Source of the DNA: Victivallaceae bacterium
Lineage (GTDB): Bacteria; Verrucomicrobiota; Lentisphaeria; Victivallales; Victivallaceae
DNA: 64,000 bases
Direction: 5' to 3'
Assembly (NCBI GenBank): GCA_024405735.1
Contig: JAKSOF010000001.1
Location: 108,771-172,770 of the forward strand
This document shows, one piece after another, positions 8,826-17,818 of the stretch (positions are counted from its first letter, which is position 1; each line of letters starts with the position of its first letter). The position numbers were made by a program, and so were the translations under genes. Below the pieces are notes generated by a model. It did not search any database and was not told the DNA's origin. It was given only the letters and a program-made list of their open reading frames with translations.

Positions 8826-9377
8826 ATGCAAAAACTTTTGATGAGCGCGACCAAAATGCCGGAAGTGATCCGGCAGATCGCGCGGAAAATCGTCGACGCC
8901 GGATTTCCCGGCGGCTACGCATTGGTCGGCATCCACGAAGAAGGGGTTCCGCTTTCCGAAAAGATCGCCGATGAGATCGGAAAAATGAGCGGTTGCCGTC
9001 CGCCGCTGGCGAAACTCGACATTTCGATGTACCGCGACGACATCGGCAAGACCAAACACTTGCCCCGCATCCGCGAGACCGACATCCCGTTTGACATCAA
9101 CGACCGCACGCTGATCCTCGTCGACGACGTGCTTTCAAGCGGGCGCACGATCCGCGCCGCGCTCGATGCCATCAACGATTACGGGCGCCCCGCGCTGATC
9201 CGGCTCGCCGTGCTGATCGACCGCGGCAACCCCGAATATCCGATCCGCGCCGATTACGTCGGCAAAAAAATCGAACTGCCTCCCGATCACCGCATAACGG
9301 TCCGTTTCGAGGGGGAGGGCGACCCCGGCGTTTTCGATGAATTATGGCTCGACAAACACCCTTCAGTCAAGGAGTAA
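8826..9377 (+). CDS. pyrR: PyrR-like uracil phosphoribosyltransferase / pyrimidine regulator
   Basis: The 183-aa type I phosphoribosyltransferase has the PRPP-binding loop [18 protein letters not shown] and the PyrR-type [12 protein letters not shown] and [10 protein letters not shown] segments. In Firmicutes PyrR is an RNA-binding attenuation regulator as well as a UPRTase. Here it heads the pyrR-pyrB-pyrC operon. GGAGG-like AAGCCGGAGGGGG precedes the ATG. No terminator/antiterminator pair fits in the short leader or the 8-bp gap to pyrB, so an attenuation role within this operon is not supported by the sequence. Confidence 0.9.
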   Translation: MQKLLMSATKMPEVIRQIARKIVDAGFPGGYALVGIHEEGVPLSEKIADEIGKMSGCRPPLAKLDISMYRDDIGKTKHLPRIRETDIPFDINDRTLILVDDVLSSGRTIRAALDAINDYGRPALIRLAVLIDRGNPEYPIRADYVGKKIELPPDHRITVRFEGEGDPGVFDELWLDKHPSVKE

Positions 9378-9385
9378 CATATTCT

Positions 9386-10312
9386 ATGCAATGGAATCGA
9401 AAAGATCTGCTCGAACTTTACGATCTCACGCCGGAGGAGATCGAGTTGATCCTCGACACCGCGGCGGAGTTCAAAAAAGTTTCCCAGCGGCGCGTAAAAA
9501 AAGTTCCGGCTCTGCGCGGAAAAACCGTCGTAAACTTTTTCGTCGAACCCAGTACCCGCACGCGGGTCTCCTTTGAACTTGCCGAGCAGCGTCTGAGCGC
9601 CGACATCGTCAACGTTCAGGCGTCGGCGAGCAGTCTGCTCAAGGGCGAGTCGTTGCTCGACACGATCAAAAATATCGAATCGCTTCAGGTGGATCTGGTC
9701 GTGATGCGCCATTCCGCCCCCGGCGCGCAGGCGTTTATCGCGCGCCACCTCAACTGCGGCGTCATCAACGCGGGCGACGGCGCCCACGGACATCCGACGC
9801 AGGCGTTGCTCGATATTTTCACCATCCGCGAAAAACTCGGGCGCATCAAAGGTCTCAACGTGACGATCGTCGGCGACATTCTGCACAGCCGCGTCGCCCG
9901 CAGCAATATGTGGGGGCTGTTGAAACTGGGGGCAAATGTCACCTTTGCCGGGCCTTCGACGCTCGTGCCGCGCGAATTCGAGGAAGTCGGCGTGCGCGTC
10001 TGCCACAACCTTGAGGAAGCGCTCGCCGATGCGGACGTGGTCAATATGCTCCGCATCCAGCACGAACGCCAGACGCTCGGATTTTTCCCGAGCACCGGAG
10101 AATACTCGCGTTTCTACGGGCTCAAGGAAGACACGCTCAAAAAGATGAAAAAGGACGTTCTCGTGATGCATCCGGGACCGATCAACCGCGATGTCGAACT
10201 TGCCAGTTCCGTCGCCGACGGGGAAAATTCGGTCATTCTGGAACAGGTCACCAACGGGCTTGCCGTGCGCATGGCGGTACTCTATTTAGTTGCGGGGTGT
10301 GTGAAAAAATGA
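9386..10312 (+). CDS. pyrB: aspartate carbamoyltransferase catalytic subunit
   Basis: It carbamoylates aspartate in the committed step of de novo pyrimidine synthesis. The protein is 308 aa from the ATG at 9386. An upstream in-frame start at 9344 would overlap pyrR, and GGAG over the pyrR stop favours 9386. Catalytic motifs are [13 protein letters not shown] (carbamoyl phosphate), [34 protein letters not shown] and [11 protein letters not shown]. No pyrI regulatory subunit is present. The gene overlaps pyrC by ATGA. Confidence 0.96.
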   Translation: MQWNRKDLLELYDLTPEEIELILDTAAEFKKVSQRRVKKVPALRGKTVVNFFVEPSTRTRVSFELAEQRLSADIVNVQASASSLLKGESLLDTIKNIESLQVDLVVMRHSAPGAQAFIARHLNCGVINAGDGAHGHPTQALLDIFTIREKLGRIKGLNVTIVGDILHSRVARSNMWGLLKLGANVTFAGPSTLVPREFEEVGVRVCHNLEEALADADVVNMLRIQHERQTLGFFPSTGEYSRFYGLKEDTLKKMKKDVLVMHPGPINRDVELASSVADGENSVILEQVTNGLAVRMAVLYLVAGCVKK

Positions 10313-11580
10313 AAGAATATCTCTTGAAAAACGCGCGGATCGTCGATCCGCTGCAGAAAACGGATTCCACGGGCGATCTCGGCATCGCCGACGGCAAGAT
10401 TTCCGATCCCGGAAAATTGAGCGACCCGGAAGTGCTCGATCTCAAGGGGATGGTCGTTGCTCCCGGATTTATCGATATTCACGTCCACTTGCGTCAGCCG
10501 GGCAATACCAACGCCGAAACGGTCAAGACAGGCTGTATGGCGGCGGCGGCGGGCGGTTTCACTTCGATCGTCGCGATGCCCAATACCAAACCGGCGGCGG
10601 ACAACGCCGGAGCGATCGAATTGCTCCGCGCGACGGCGGCGCGCGACGGTGTCGTCCGCGTCCTTCCCTGCGGCTGTATGACCAACGCTCAAAAAGGCGA
10701 GGAAATGGCGCCGATCGGCTCCTTGAAATCGGCGGGGGTCGTCGCATTGAGCGACGACGGCCGCTGTATTCAGGATCACGCGCTGATGCGTCACGTCGTC
10801 GAATACGCGAAATATTTCCAGTTGCCGATCCTCGACCATTGCGAAGACGTCGCTCTGGCGGCGGGCGGTGTGATGCATGAGGGCAAATGGTCGGTGTTGC
10901 TCGGGATGAACGGCATTTCGAGCGCGTCCGAGGAATTGATGATCGCCCGCAACATTTTGCTGGCGCGGCAGATCCGGTGGAAGATCCACATGCAGCACGT
11001 TTCCACCAAGGGAAGCGTCGAACTTCTCCGCGAAGCGCGCAAGCGCGGCATCATGGTTTCCGGCGAAGCGACGCCGCACCATATGACGCTGACCGATGAA
11101 TGCGTGAAGCACTTTGACACCAACTACAAAATGAATCCGCCTCTGCGCAGCGAGGAAGACCGTCTGGCGGTGATCGACGCCGTCGTCGACGGGACGATTT
11201 CCGTGATCGCGACCGATCACGCCCCGCATACGAAGACGGCGAAATTAGTGGAATTCGATAATGCGCCTTTCGGCATTATCGGACTGGAAACCGCCTTTTC
11301 TCTCTGCCACACGGAATTGGTCGCAAGCGGCAGAATGCCGCTGATCGACCTTATTTCCCGGATGACGACGGGACCGGCGGAGGTGCTCGGCATCCAAAAT
11401 TATTCCCTTGCCGAAGGCAATGACGCGGATATCGTCGTCCTCGACGTCGATCAGAAATACGCGATCGACCCCGATCGATTCCGATCCAAAGCGCGCAATA
11501 CTCCATTCGGCGGCAGAGAGGTCGTCGGGCGCGTCGCGATGACGTTTGTCGGGGGCAAACCGGTCTATGACGGGCGGTAA
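10309..11580 (+). CDS. pyrC: dihydroorotase (type I, PyrC)
   Basis: This cyclic amidohydrolase closes carbamoyl-aspartate to dihydroorotate. It is 423 aa from the ATG at 10309, which overlaps the pyrB stop; a GTG 12 bp earlier is in frame but less likely. Metal ligands are visible in [26 protein letters not shown] and the catalytic ATDHAPH. The length and active site mark the class I enzyme that often pairs with pyrB. The 3' end overlaps the M20 gene start by about 14 bp. Confidence 0.96.
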   Translation: MKEYLLKNARIVDPLQKTDSTGDLGIADGKISDPGKLSDPEVLDLKGMVVAPGFIDIHVHLRQPGNTNAETVKTGCMAAAAGGFTSIVAMPNTKPAADNAGAIELLRATAARDGVVRVLPCGCMTNAQKGEEMAPIGSLKSAGVVALSDDGRCIQDHALMRHVVEYAKYFQLPILDHCEDVALAAGGVMHEGKWSVLLGMNGISSASEELMIARNILLARQIRWKIHMQHVSTKGSVELLREARKRGIMVSGEATPHHMTLTDECVKHFDTNYKMNPPLRSEEDRLAVIDAVVDGTISVIATDHAPHTKTAKLVEFDNAPFGIIGLETAFSLCHTELVASGRMPLIDLISRMTTGPAEVLGIQNYSLAEGNDADIVVLDVDQKYAIDPDRFRSKARNTPFGGREVVGRVAMTFVGGKPVYDGR

Positions 11581-12703
11581 TGACAAAGTTTTGTCGCTGA
11601 AAGACTTCCGCCACTCCTTGCATCGGCATCCGGAAATTGCGGGGCGCGAAGTTGAAACGCAACGCCTGATCCGTTCGCAACTTGCGGCTCTGCCGCTGGA
11701 AGTGCTTCCGCCTTTGATCGGCACGGATACCGTCGCCGTGCTCCGCGGGAAGCGTCCCGGAATTACCGTCGCATTGCGCGCCGACATCGACGCGCTCCCC
11801 GTTGAGGAAAAAAACGGCATCGACTGGAAATCGGAGATTCCCGGGATGATGCACGCATGCGGACACGATGTTCACACGGCGATCCTCCTCGGCGCGGCGC
11901 GGCTTTTATGTCAGGAGGAGTTTGCCGGAAACATCCGTTTCATCTGGCAACCGGGCGAAGAAAAAAGGGCGATGGCAAAACACTTGGTCGGGGCGGGAGT
12001 CCTTGAGCCGATGCCGGACTGGATCTTTGCGCTTCACGTCGCGCCCAGACTTCCTTTCGGGCAGATCGCCTGCCGCGCCGGTACGGTCGCGGCATCAAGT
12101 CTGCATTTCGCCATCGAAGTAAAAGGGCAGGGGGGACACGGCAGTATGCCGCACCGCGCCCGCACCCCCATCGTCCCCGCCGCTGAAATCATTCTCGAAC
12201 TGGAAAAGTTGCGGCAAAGGGAAAAAGGTGTTACATTCAGCATCGGCGTTCTGCAAAGTGGCGCCGTCGACAACGTCATTCCCGACACCGCCCGTTTCGG
12301 CGGTACGCTCCGCACCTTTTCCCAGGCGGATTGCGAAAAAATGCAAGAAACTTTTATCGCGATTTGCGCCGCTGCGGCGAAAAAATATCAAATCGAAGTG
12401 AATTTTCTCCCGTCCCCCGATTTTTATCCGCCGGCGGTCAACGATGCCGAAGCCGTCGAAATCGTCCGGCAGGTCGCGGGCAAGGATTATCTTGCGGCGC
12501 CGAAACCCTCGATGTCCTCCGAAGATTTCGCCTATTATTTGCAAAAGTGCCGCGGCGCGATTTTCGCACTCGGCATCGGGCGGCATCTGCCGCCGTTGCA
12601 CAATGCCGGACTTCTGGTGCCGGACGAAATCATAGATAAAGGGTCGGATCTGCTTCGTCGTCTGGCATTAACAGCTCTTCGTCGGCACGTTTCGGCGCGT
12701 TGA
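11567..12703 (+). CDS. M20-family amidohydrolase (N-acyl amino acid / hippurate hydrolase type)
   Basis: The protein is about 378 aa from the ATG at 11567, overlapping the end of pyrC. M20D landmarks are LHRHPEIAGRE, ALRADIDALPVEE, GMMHACGHDVHTAILLGAA, QPGEEKRAMAKHLVGAGVL, LHVAPRLPFG and SSEDFAYYL; together these give the metal-binding Cys/His/Glu set. Such enzymes hydrolyse N-acyl amino acids in the cytoplasm. The substrate is unknown, and a link to pyrimidine metabolism through its place as the last gene of the pyr operon is only suggestive. Its last 74 bp overlap the 3' end of mrdA on the other strand. Confidence 0.85.
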   Translation: MTGGNDKVLSLKDFRHSLHRHPEIAGREVETQRLIRSQLAALPLEVLPPLIGTDTVAVLRGKRPGITVALRADIDALPVEEKNGIDWKSEIPGMMHACGHDVHTAILLGAARLLCQEEFAGNIRFIWQPGEEKRAMAKHLVGAGVLEPMPDWIFALHVAPRLPFGQIACRAGTVAASSLHFAIEVKGQGGHGSMPHRARTPIVPAAEIILELEKLRQREKGVTFSIGVLQSGAVDNVIPDTARFGGTLRTFSQADCEKMQETFIAICAAAAKKYQIEVNFLPSPDFYPPAVNDAEAVEIVRQVAGKDYLAAPKPSMSSEDFAYYLQKCRGAIFALGIGRHLPPLHNAGLLVPDEIIDKGSDLLRRLALTALRRHVSAR

Positions 12704-14531
12704 GCAGATACTGGCGGAAAAACTCACTGGCAAGCGGCGCACAGCTTGAACCTCCCGAACGGGCGTTTTCCTGCAAGACCGCAATGCTGTAAGTCCTTTT
12801 TTTGTAAGTCGTAAAGGCGATGAACCAGGCGTTGATGCGCAAATTGGGCTTTCTGCCGATTTCCGCACTGCCGGTCTTGCCGTAAATTTTCAATCCGTCC
12901 AAAGCCGCCCGTCTGCCGGAACCTCCCGGCGCATTGACGACCTGATCCATCCCGTCCTGAATGACCTTGAGCATTTCCGGTGTACCGTTGAGGGAATCGA
13001 CGGCGACGACTGGACGGGTGAATAATATATTGCCGTAGGGATCGATTGCGTTTTTGATGAGGTGAGGTTGCCATACGGTGCCGCCGTTGGCGATCGCCGC
13101 CGCAAAAAGCGCCGCCTGAAGCGGAGTGACTTCAATAATTCCCTGACCGATGGAAAGCAGCGCGCTGTCGTAGGCATTCCATCGCGTCCGGAAGCGGCGC
13201 ATTTTGATTTCATCCGACGGAAAAATCCCGGCGCTTTCGCCGATCTCGACCCCGGTTTTGCGTCCGATCCCCGCGTGGCGCATCGTTTCGCAGACATTTT
13301 TTTTGCCGATCGCCAGCATATTTTGGATCATAAAACTGTTGCACGAATGCTTGATCGCGTCCCTCATATCCATTTCCCCGTGTCCGCCGCGGCGATAAGC
13401 GGCACAGCGGACGACCGCATTGCCGATCTCGTTGAATCCGTCGCAAAACACCTTTTCGTACGAAGAAAGTCCCGCCGTCTGGTAGCCGAGGCAAACCAGC
13501 GGCTTGACAATGGAGCCGGGGGTGAAACTTCCCTGAAACGCCCGGTGGATCAACGGTCGCTCCGGATCTTTTTGCAACGCGTCATAATAGGTGCGGGGCA
13601 ATGCGGGAACGAATTTCGCCAGATCGTACCCCGGAGAAGATGCCGCCGCGAGGATGTCCCCGTTGGCGGCGTCGAGGACGACGATCGCGCCCCGCGAACC
13701 TTCGAGCAAATTTTCCGCAATGCGCTGAGCGCGGCTGTCAAGCGTCAGAATGATGTGGTTCCCGTCGACGGGGTCGCTTTTTTCAACCGGTTCATTGTGG
13801 GCGAAACCGAGATGATCGACCCGGATCAGCGATGAACCGGGGGCGCCCCGCAAACCGCGGATCTGCGTGCCGGGGACTACAAGGTCGGCGACTTGCTCCA
13901 CTCCGTTGCGGCCGACGATGTCGGGGATGTAGTAGAAAAAATCTTCCTTATCTTTCGGTTTTTCGGCAAGGTCGACCCCGGTGTAGCCGATAAGGTGACA
14001 CGCCAACCGTCCGCCGGGATAGCAACGGCTGGCTTCCGACTCGAGATCGACGCCGCGCCAATTGCCGATCTCCTCATAAAGCCGGGCGGCTTCCTGCGGC
14101 GACAGCCGTGAAAAAAGCACAAGCGGCAATCCCGGTTTGGTATTCAAGTGAAGCACGATGCGTTCGCGTGTCAATGGGGAATCTTTGCCGATGGCTCGCG
14201 AAAGAGTTTCCGCCGCACGAAGCATATAATCAATCGTTTTCCGACGGCGGTTGAACCGCATTTCCCCGGGATAAAACAAAAGCGAAAACCCCGGTTCGTT
14301 ATCCGCGAGGATCACCTGATCGGCGGAAAGGATCCGCCCGCGCCGGGCAGGGATGCGGATCCGGCGCAGCGTCTGCCGCTCCTGGATTTTCAACGCCTTG
14401 CCGCTGTTTTCGATTTGCAGCGTGTATGCCCGGAAAATCAGCACCAGTACGCCGAGAAACATCAGACTGCCCAGAAGCAGGACCCGGTGATGCTGACTGT
14501 AAAGCGAGAAACGCAGATAATCCCGCCTCAT
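12630..14531 (-). CDS. mrdA: penicillin-binding protein 2 (elongasome transpeptidase)
   Basis: This class B transpeptidase drives lateral wall growth with MreC/MreD/RodA. The 633-aa protein has an N-terminal membrane anchor (about 17-36), a pedestal domain starting with RIPARRGRILSADQ, and a transpeptidase domain. The domain has the active-site serine S340 in PGSIVKP, S396-C397-N398 and K552-T553-G554. It starts within the ATGA overlap with mreD and is the last gene of mreC-mreD-mrdA. The C-terminal 25 codons overlap the convergent M20 gene. No rodA is present. Confidence 0.93.
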   Translation of the reverse strand: MRRDYLRFSLYSQHHRVLLLGSLMFLGVLVLIFRAYTLQIENSGKALKIQERQTLRRIRIPARRGRILSADQVILADNEPGFSLLFYPGEMRFNRRRKTIDYMLRAAETLSRAIGKDSPLTRERIVLHLNTKPGLPLVLFSRLSPQEAARLYEEIGNWRGVDLESEASRCYPGGRLACHLIGYTGVDLAEKPKDKEDFFYYIPDIVGRNGVEQVADLVVPGTQIRGLRGAPGSSLIRVDHLGFAHNEPVEKSDPVDGNHIILTLDSRAQRIAENLLEGSRGAIVVLDAANGDILAAASSPGYDLAKFVPALPRTYYDALQKDPERPLIHRAFQGSFTPGSIVKPLVCLGYQTAGLSSYEKVFCDGFNEIGNAVVRCAAYRRGGHGEMDMRDAIKHSCNSFMIQNMLAIGKKNVCETMRHAGIGRKTGVEIGESAGIFPSDEIKMRRFRTRWNAYDSALLSIGQGIIEVTPLQAALFAAAIANGGTVWQPHLIKNAIDPYGNILFTRPVVAVDSLNGTPEMLKVIQDGMDQVVNAPGGSGRRAALDGLKIYGKTGSAEIGRKPNLRINAWFIAFTTYKKRTYSIAVLQENARSGGSSCAPLASEFFRQYLLNAPKRADEELLMPDDEADPTLYL

Positions 14532-15091
14532 CGGACACCTCTTTCGTGAGTCACCGTTTTTTGCGACACTTTGCGTCCGCCGTGATAAAGTGTCGCATTT
14601 TCATCAAGTTCGGCGCAATAAGGCAATGTCCCGATACGGCGGGCGATCGCGTCGAATCCGAAAATCAAAAGGCAAAAAAGAAAAGTCCATACCGCGACGA
14701 TGATCGGGAGTCCCCATATTTCCTGCCAGATCGCCGCGTTCTTTCCGACAAAAAAAATCGAGGAAAACGCCAGCAAAAACGCATAAAGCGCCCCGCAGAC
14801 GAGCGCGGATAAAACGCCGCTGTTTTTTATTGTTTCCGGCATGAATCTGCGGTTGAAAAGCAATGCCGCCGGAAGCAGACAACTTTCCAGCGGCAGACTC
14901 CGCGCGTAAATCCCGTCGAGCGCAAGCCCGATGACAATGGAAAGCAGCAAAGCGTTTTTCCAGGAAGTCGTCGTCGCGAAATAAAGGATGGATGCTCCGG
15001 CAAGCGGAACAAAAAAACCGCAGTTTCCGAAAATGAGTTCCAGAATCATCATCGCGATGGTTGCGCACCAACTGAAAAGCAGGGCAATCAT
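14528..15091 (-). CDS. mreD: MreD-like rod-shape membrane protein
   Basis: The 187-aa hydrophobic protein has about five membrane segments. Sequence similarity to MreD is weak, as is usual for this family, but ALDGIYARSLPLES fits the MreD D-G-short-hydrophilic loop. The position between mreC and mrdA, with 4-bp overlaps on both sides, is diagnostic. It would bridge MreC and PBP2 in the elongasome. Confidence 0.75.
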   Translation of the reverse strand: MIALLFSWCATIAMMILELIFGNCGFFVPLAGASILYFATTTSWKNALLLSIVIGLALDGIYARSLPLESCLLPAALLFNRRFMPETIKNSGVLSALVCGALYAFLLAFSSIFFVGKNAAIWQEIWGLPIIVAVWTFLFCLLIFGFDAIARRIGTLPYCAELDENATLYHGGRKVSQKTVTHERGVR

Positions 15092-15945
15092 AGATTTGTG
15101 CCTTCATTGCGGGAAAGAATGAGGACAAAATGGATCTCGTCGATCGCGGCGGCGGGCATCGCGTTTCCGGAATGGCGTTTTTCGACCGAATAAAGCGGAT
15201 CGACTGTGTTGAGCGCGCGGATCGTCCCGATCGTGATGTTCGGCGGAATGCGGTATTCAAAACCGCTTGTCACCATTTCTTCGCCCGTAGCGATATTATC
15301 TGCACCGGAAAGATACTCGATGCCGATCAGCCCCGCGCCCGGATCGCGGTTCGCCGTATTGGCGAAGCCGATGCCGCCGGAATTTTTCAAACGGAAAGAA
15401 AAACGGAAATTCCCGTTGTAAAGCGTGTAGACCAAGGCGCTGTGACGGTCGACCGTGTGGACGACGCCGACAAGAAGCAGAGTGCCGTCGTCCCGTACCG
15501 TGACGACGACGTCGCCGCAGGAAATGCCGTCCTCGCTTCCCCGGTCAACGGTGAACTGAGTCCGCCAGAAAAGCGGATCGCGCAAAATGATTTCTGCGGA
15601 AACGCTCCGCCATTGCAAAGACTCCCGCAATTTCCAGAGTTTGCGCAGTTTCCGGTTTTCCGCATCCGCATTGCCGGCAAAAAAGGCGCGGACGGCAAGT
15701 TCCTGGTTGCGCTCCTGCAATGCCGTGATCTTTTGAGCAAGTTCCTCGCGGGAAAAAAGCAGTAACGACTGATCGGCGATCCGGTCGCCGGTGAACTTTT
15801 CCAACGCGAGGTAAGGGTAGAAAAAACGCCCGGCGATCCTGCCGCTTTTACCGCTGATCAACGAAAATGCGGCAAAAAGAAGCAGAAATCCGAAAAAGAT
15901 CCCCAACGCCCACAAGAGCCGGTTGCTGTTTTGCGTCTGTTTCAT
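15088..15945 (-). CDS. mreC: rod shape-determining protein MreC
   Basis: This is a periplasmic scaffold of the elongasome. The 285-aa protein has one N-terminal membrane helix (about 12-32), a coiled coil (about 68-105) and a beta-domain with typical MreC features: ILRDPLFWRTQFTVDRGSEDGI, VVTVRDDGTLLLVG and GEEMVTSGFEYRIPPNITIG (family form VVTSG..G.FPPGI.IG). It is the first gene of the operon, with a promoter at 15973-16001. mreB is not adjacent. Confidence 0.88.
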   Translation of the reverse strand: MKQTQNSNRLLWALGIFFGFLLLFAAFSLISGKSGRIAGRFFYPYLALEKFTGDRIADQSLLLFSREELAQKITALQERNQELAVRAFFAGNADAENRKLRKLWKLRESLQWRSVSAEIILRDPLFWRTQFTVDRGSEDGISCGDVVVTVRDDGTLLLVGVVHTVDRHSALVYTLYNGNFRFSFRLKNSGGIGFANTANRDPGAGLIGIEYLSGADNIATGEEMVTSGFEYRIPPNITIGTIRALNTVDPLYSVEKRHSGNAMPAAAIDEIHFVLILSRNEGTNL

Positions 15946-15972
15946 AGGATATATAGTACCTTATATTTATAT

Positions 15973-16001
15973 AAGATAATGGCGAAACGGCATTTTTTCA
16001 A
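15973..16001 (-). promoter_or_regulatory. mreC: mreC operon promoter
   Basis: Minus strand: TTGAAA (15996-16001), 17-bp spacer, TATCTT (15973-15978). A short AT-rich leader follows to the ATG at 15945. Confidence 0.6.
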
Positions 16002-16166
16002 CAAAAGGGGAGGGGCCTTGCGTCGGAAAAGCGGGAAAATATATGGATATTTCACGCTTTCTTTTGCCGGAATAAAGATTTTGTTGCATTTTATGTGGAA
16101 AAAAACGGTTTGAAAGAGTAGATTTTATGGTGTTGCACTTTCATTCATCAAAAGAGAGGTGAAAAA

Positions 16167-17312
16167 ATGGCTTTGACAATGATCAAAAATGCCCGTTTGG
16201 TCAGCGCGGGGATCGAATTCGACGGTGTGCTGATGATCGACGGCAACAAAATCGATGCGCTTTTGGAGAAGGAACCGGAAAATTTCTCCGGCAAGGTGAT
16301 CGACGCCAAGGGCGATTATGTGATGCCCGGCTTTATTGACTTGCACTGTCACGGCCGCAACAACTGCGACTTTTCCGACGGCGATGCCGAAAAGACGCGC
16401 ACGATCCTCGATCACAAACTGGAGGAGGGGGTCACGACGATGCTCCCGACGACGCTGACGCTGCCGGAAAAAGATCTCGCGGCGACTTTAAAAAGCGTCG
16501 CAAGTTACGATCAGAAAACAGGTTGCAAGGTTCCCGGAGTCCACTTGGAGGGGCCTTTCATCAATCCGAAATGCCTCGGCGCGCAAAATCCCGATTTCGT
16601 CCGCGCCGCCGATATTGAGGAAATAAAACGGCTCAACGCGATCTTTCCGGTCAAAAAAGTGACTTATGCCGTCGAAATGCCCGGCGGGGCCGCCTTTGCC
16701 GGCAAGTTGCAGAAACTCGGCATCACGCCGAGTTGCACCCACAGTGCCGCGAAATACGATGATTTCGTCGCCGCTTACCGCTCGGGATTACGCAATCTGT
16801 CGCATTTCTGCAATCAGATGACCGCCTTGCATCACCGCGACATCGGACTTGTCGGGGCAGGGCTGTTGCATCACGATGTTTTCACCGAATTCATCTGCGA
16901 CAAACTGCATATCAGCGTACCGATGATCCAACTGGTCTTTCAGATCAAGAAATGCGATCACGTCATCCTGATTTCCGATGCGATGCGCGCCGCCGGGATG
17001 CCCGACGGCGACTATACCCTCGGCGGGTTGCCGGTCGTAGTCAAAGAAGGCGCCGCCCGTTTGAGGGAAGGGGGCGCACTCGCCGGAAGCACGTTGCTGA
17101 TCTCGACCGCGCTCAAAAACATCTATGAGATCACCGGCTTGCCGCTTTCGGAAGTCATCAAATCGGCGACATCGACGCCCGCCGCTTCGATCGGCTTAAG
17201 CGGAGTCGGTAAATTACAAGCCGGATTCGCCGCCGACGTCGTTATTCTCAACAAGGATTTCGTCGTCCAAACGGCGATGGTCGACGGCGAAGTCCGTTTC
17301 CGTCGCGCGTAA
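16167..17312 (+). CDS. nagA: N-acetylglucosamine-6-phosphate deacetylase
   Basis: It deacetylates GlcNAc-6-P to glucosamine-6-P, feeding amino sugars from mucin or peptidoglycan into glycolysis. The 381-aa amidohydrolase-fold protein has MPGFIDLHCHG, the metal-binding glutamate in GVHLEGPFINP, CTHSAAKYDD, HFCNQMTALHHRD, catalytic ISDAMRAAGMPDG and the C-terminal GFAADVVIL. The AGAGGTG ribosome site lies just before the ATG. It is monocistronic here; nagB is not in the window. Confidence 0.94.
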   Translation: MALTMIKNARLVSAGIEFDGVLMIDGNKIDALLEKEPENFSGKVIDAKGDYVMPGFIDLHCHGRNNCDFSDGDAEKTRTILDHKLEEGVTTMLPTTLTLPEKDLAATLKSVASYDQKTGCKVPGVHLEGPFINPKCLGAQNPDFVRAADIEEIKRLNAIFPVKKVTYAVEMPGGAAFAGKLQKLGITPSCTHSAAKYDDFVAAYRSGLRNLSHFCNQMTALHHRDIGLVGAGLLHHDVFTEFICDKLHISVPMIQLVFQIKKCDHVILISDAMRAAGMPDGDYTLGGLPVVVKEGAARLREGGALAGSTLLISTALKNIYEITGLPLSEVIKSATSTPAASIGLSGVGKLQAGFAADVVILNKDFVVQTAMVDGEVRFRRA

Positions 17313-17394
17313 GATACTGAAAATCCGATTGGGAGTGCGAGGGGTTGATTTTCGCCCCTCGCAACACTCTCAACCAGTGCTGGACTTTGCACCT

Positions 17395-17481
17395 GCCCGC
17401 AGATATTTGCGGGCTGATGTTTTTATCGTGCTCCTGACGAATATCTCCGCAAATCTCCGCGGTCTCGCCTGTTTGTTACTG
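17395..17481 (+). repeat. dispersed repeat module A, copy 1 (imperfect palindrome)
   Basis: An interrupted palindrome whose arms are CCGCAGATATTTGCGG-like (17398-17412) and CCGCAAATCTCCGCGG (17447-17462). It matches the reverse complement of 51282-51367 along its length, with scattered differences and small gaps. Confidence 0.7.
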
Positions 17482-17572
17482 CGTGATGGGACAATGATAA
17501 AATCACGCAATGATGACGCGTCGGTTTTGTCCGTAAAAGTCCGTAGAGGATGACAACGCAGTTGCTCTGCCG
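17481..17572 (+). repeat. dispersed repeat module B, copy 1
   Basis: Shares GCGTGATGG, then CACGCAATGATGACGCGTC, then GTTTTGTCCGT, then AGTCCGTAG and GGATGACAACGCAGTTGC with 51017-51130, in the same order and strand. Its start (GCGTGAT at 17481 and ATCACGC at 17502-17508) can form a 7-bp stem. This copy lacks the internal ~19-bp duplication of copy 2. Confidence 0.75.
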
Positions 17573-17761
17573 TATCGTTTACAAAACAGGATATTCTGCT
17601 CTTTTTGTCTTGTTTTATAACGTCGCATAATATATGTTATGTAAAATTAAAAATAGTAAAAAGGGGCAGGAGATGTTTTACAATATATTTATATACAATG
17701 ATTTACAAAATTGCAAATAGTACTTGTTAATAACTTGATAATTGGTTTTTGTGAAAAGGTA

Positions 17762-17797
17762 TAAAAAAAGATGGAGATTTTGATGATCTCCATCTTT
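17762..17797 (-). terminator. intrinsic terminator of the metF-metV fusion gene
   Basis: A 12-bp perfect stem, AAAGATGGAGAT (17767-17778) and ATCTCCATCTTT (17786-17797), with a 7-nt loop. On the minus strand it is followed by a T-run, 20 bp after the stop codon. Confidence 0.85.
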
Positions 17798-17818
17798 GCT
17801 GATGTTTTTCAAGGGAAT

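Larger units (their letters stand above)
17313..17818. other. 506-bp non-coding stretch with hairpins and dispersed repeats
   Basis: No convincing gene is seen. From left to right it holds a perfect 8-bp-stem hairpin just after nagA (GCGAGGGG 17337-17344 / CCCCTCGC 17355-17362, no T-run), repeat module A (17395-17481), repeat module B (17481-17572), about 190 bp of very AT-rich sequence, and the terminator of the gene on the right. A 15-codon frame at 17672 behind AGGAG is probably chance. Confidence 0.7.

Noticed and set aside
15931..16113. 60-codon plus-strand frame between mreC and nagA
   Set aside because: No ribosome site; it runs through the mreC promoter and shows no conserved pattern.
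17395..17572. CRISPR-like array or tRNA cluster in the repeat-bearing gaps
   Set aside because: Repeats are not regularly spaced and spacers are absent. No cloverleaf with an acceptor stem or CCA-like end could be built.
17672..17719. 15-codon frame behind GGGGCAGGAG in the AT-rich gap before the MTHFR gene
   Set aside because: AGGAG directly touches the ATG, the frame is very short and AT-driven, and nothing in context supports it.
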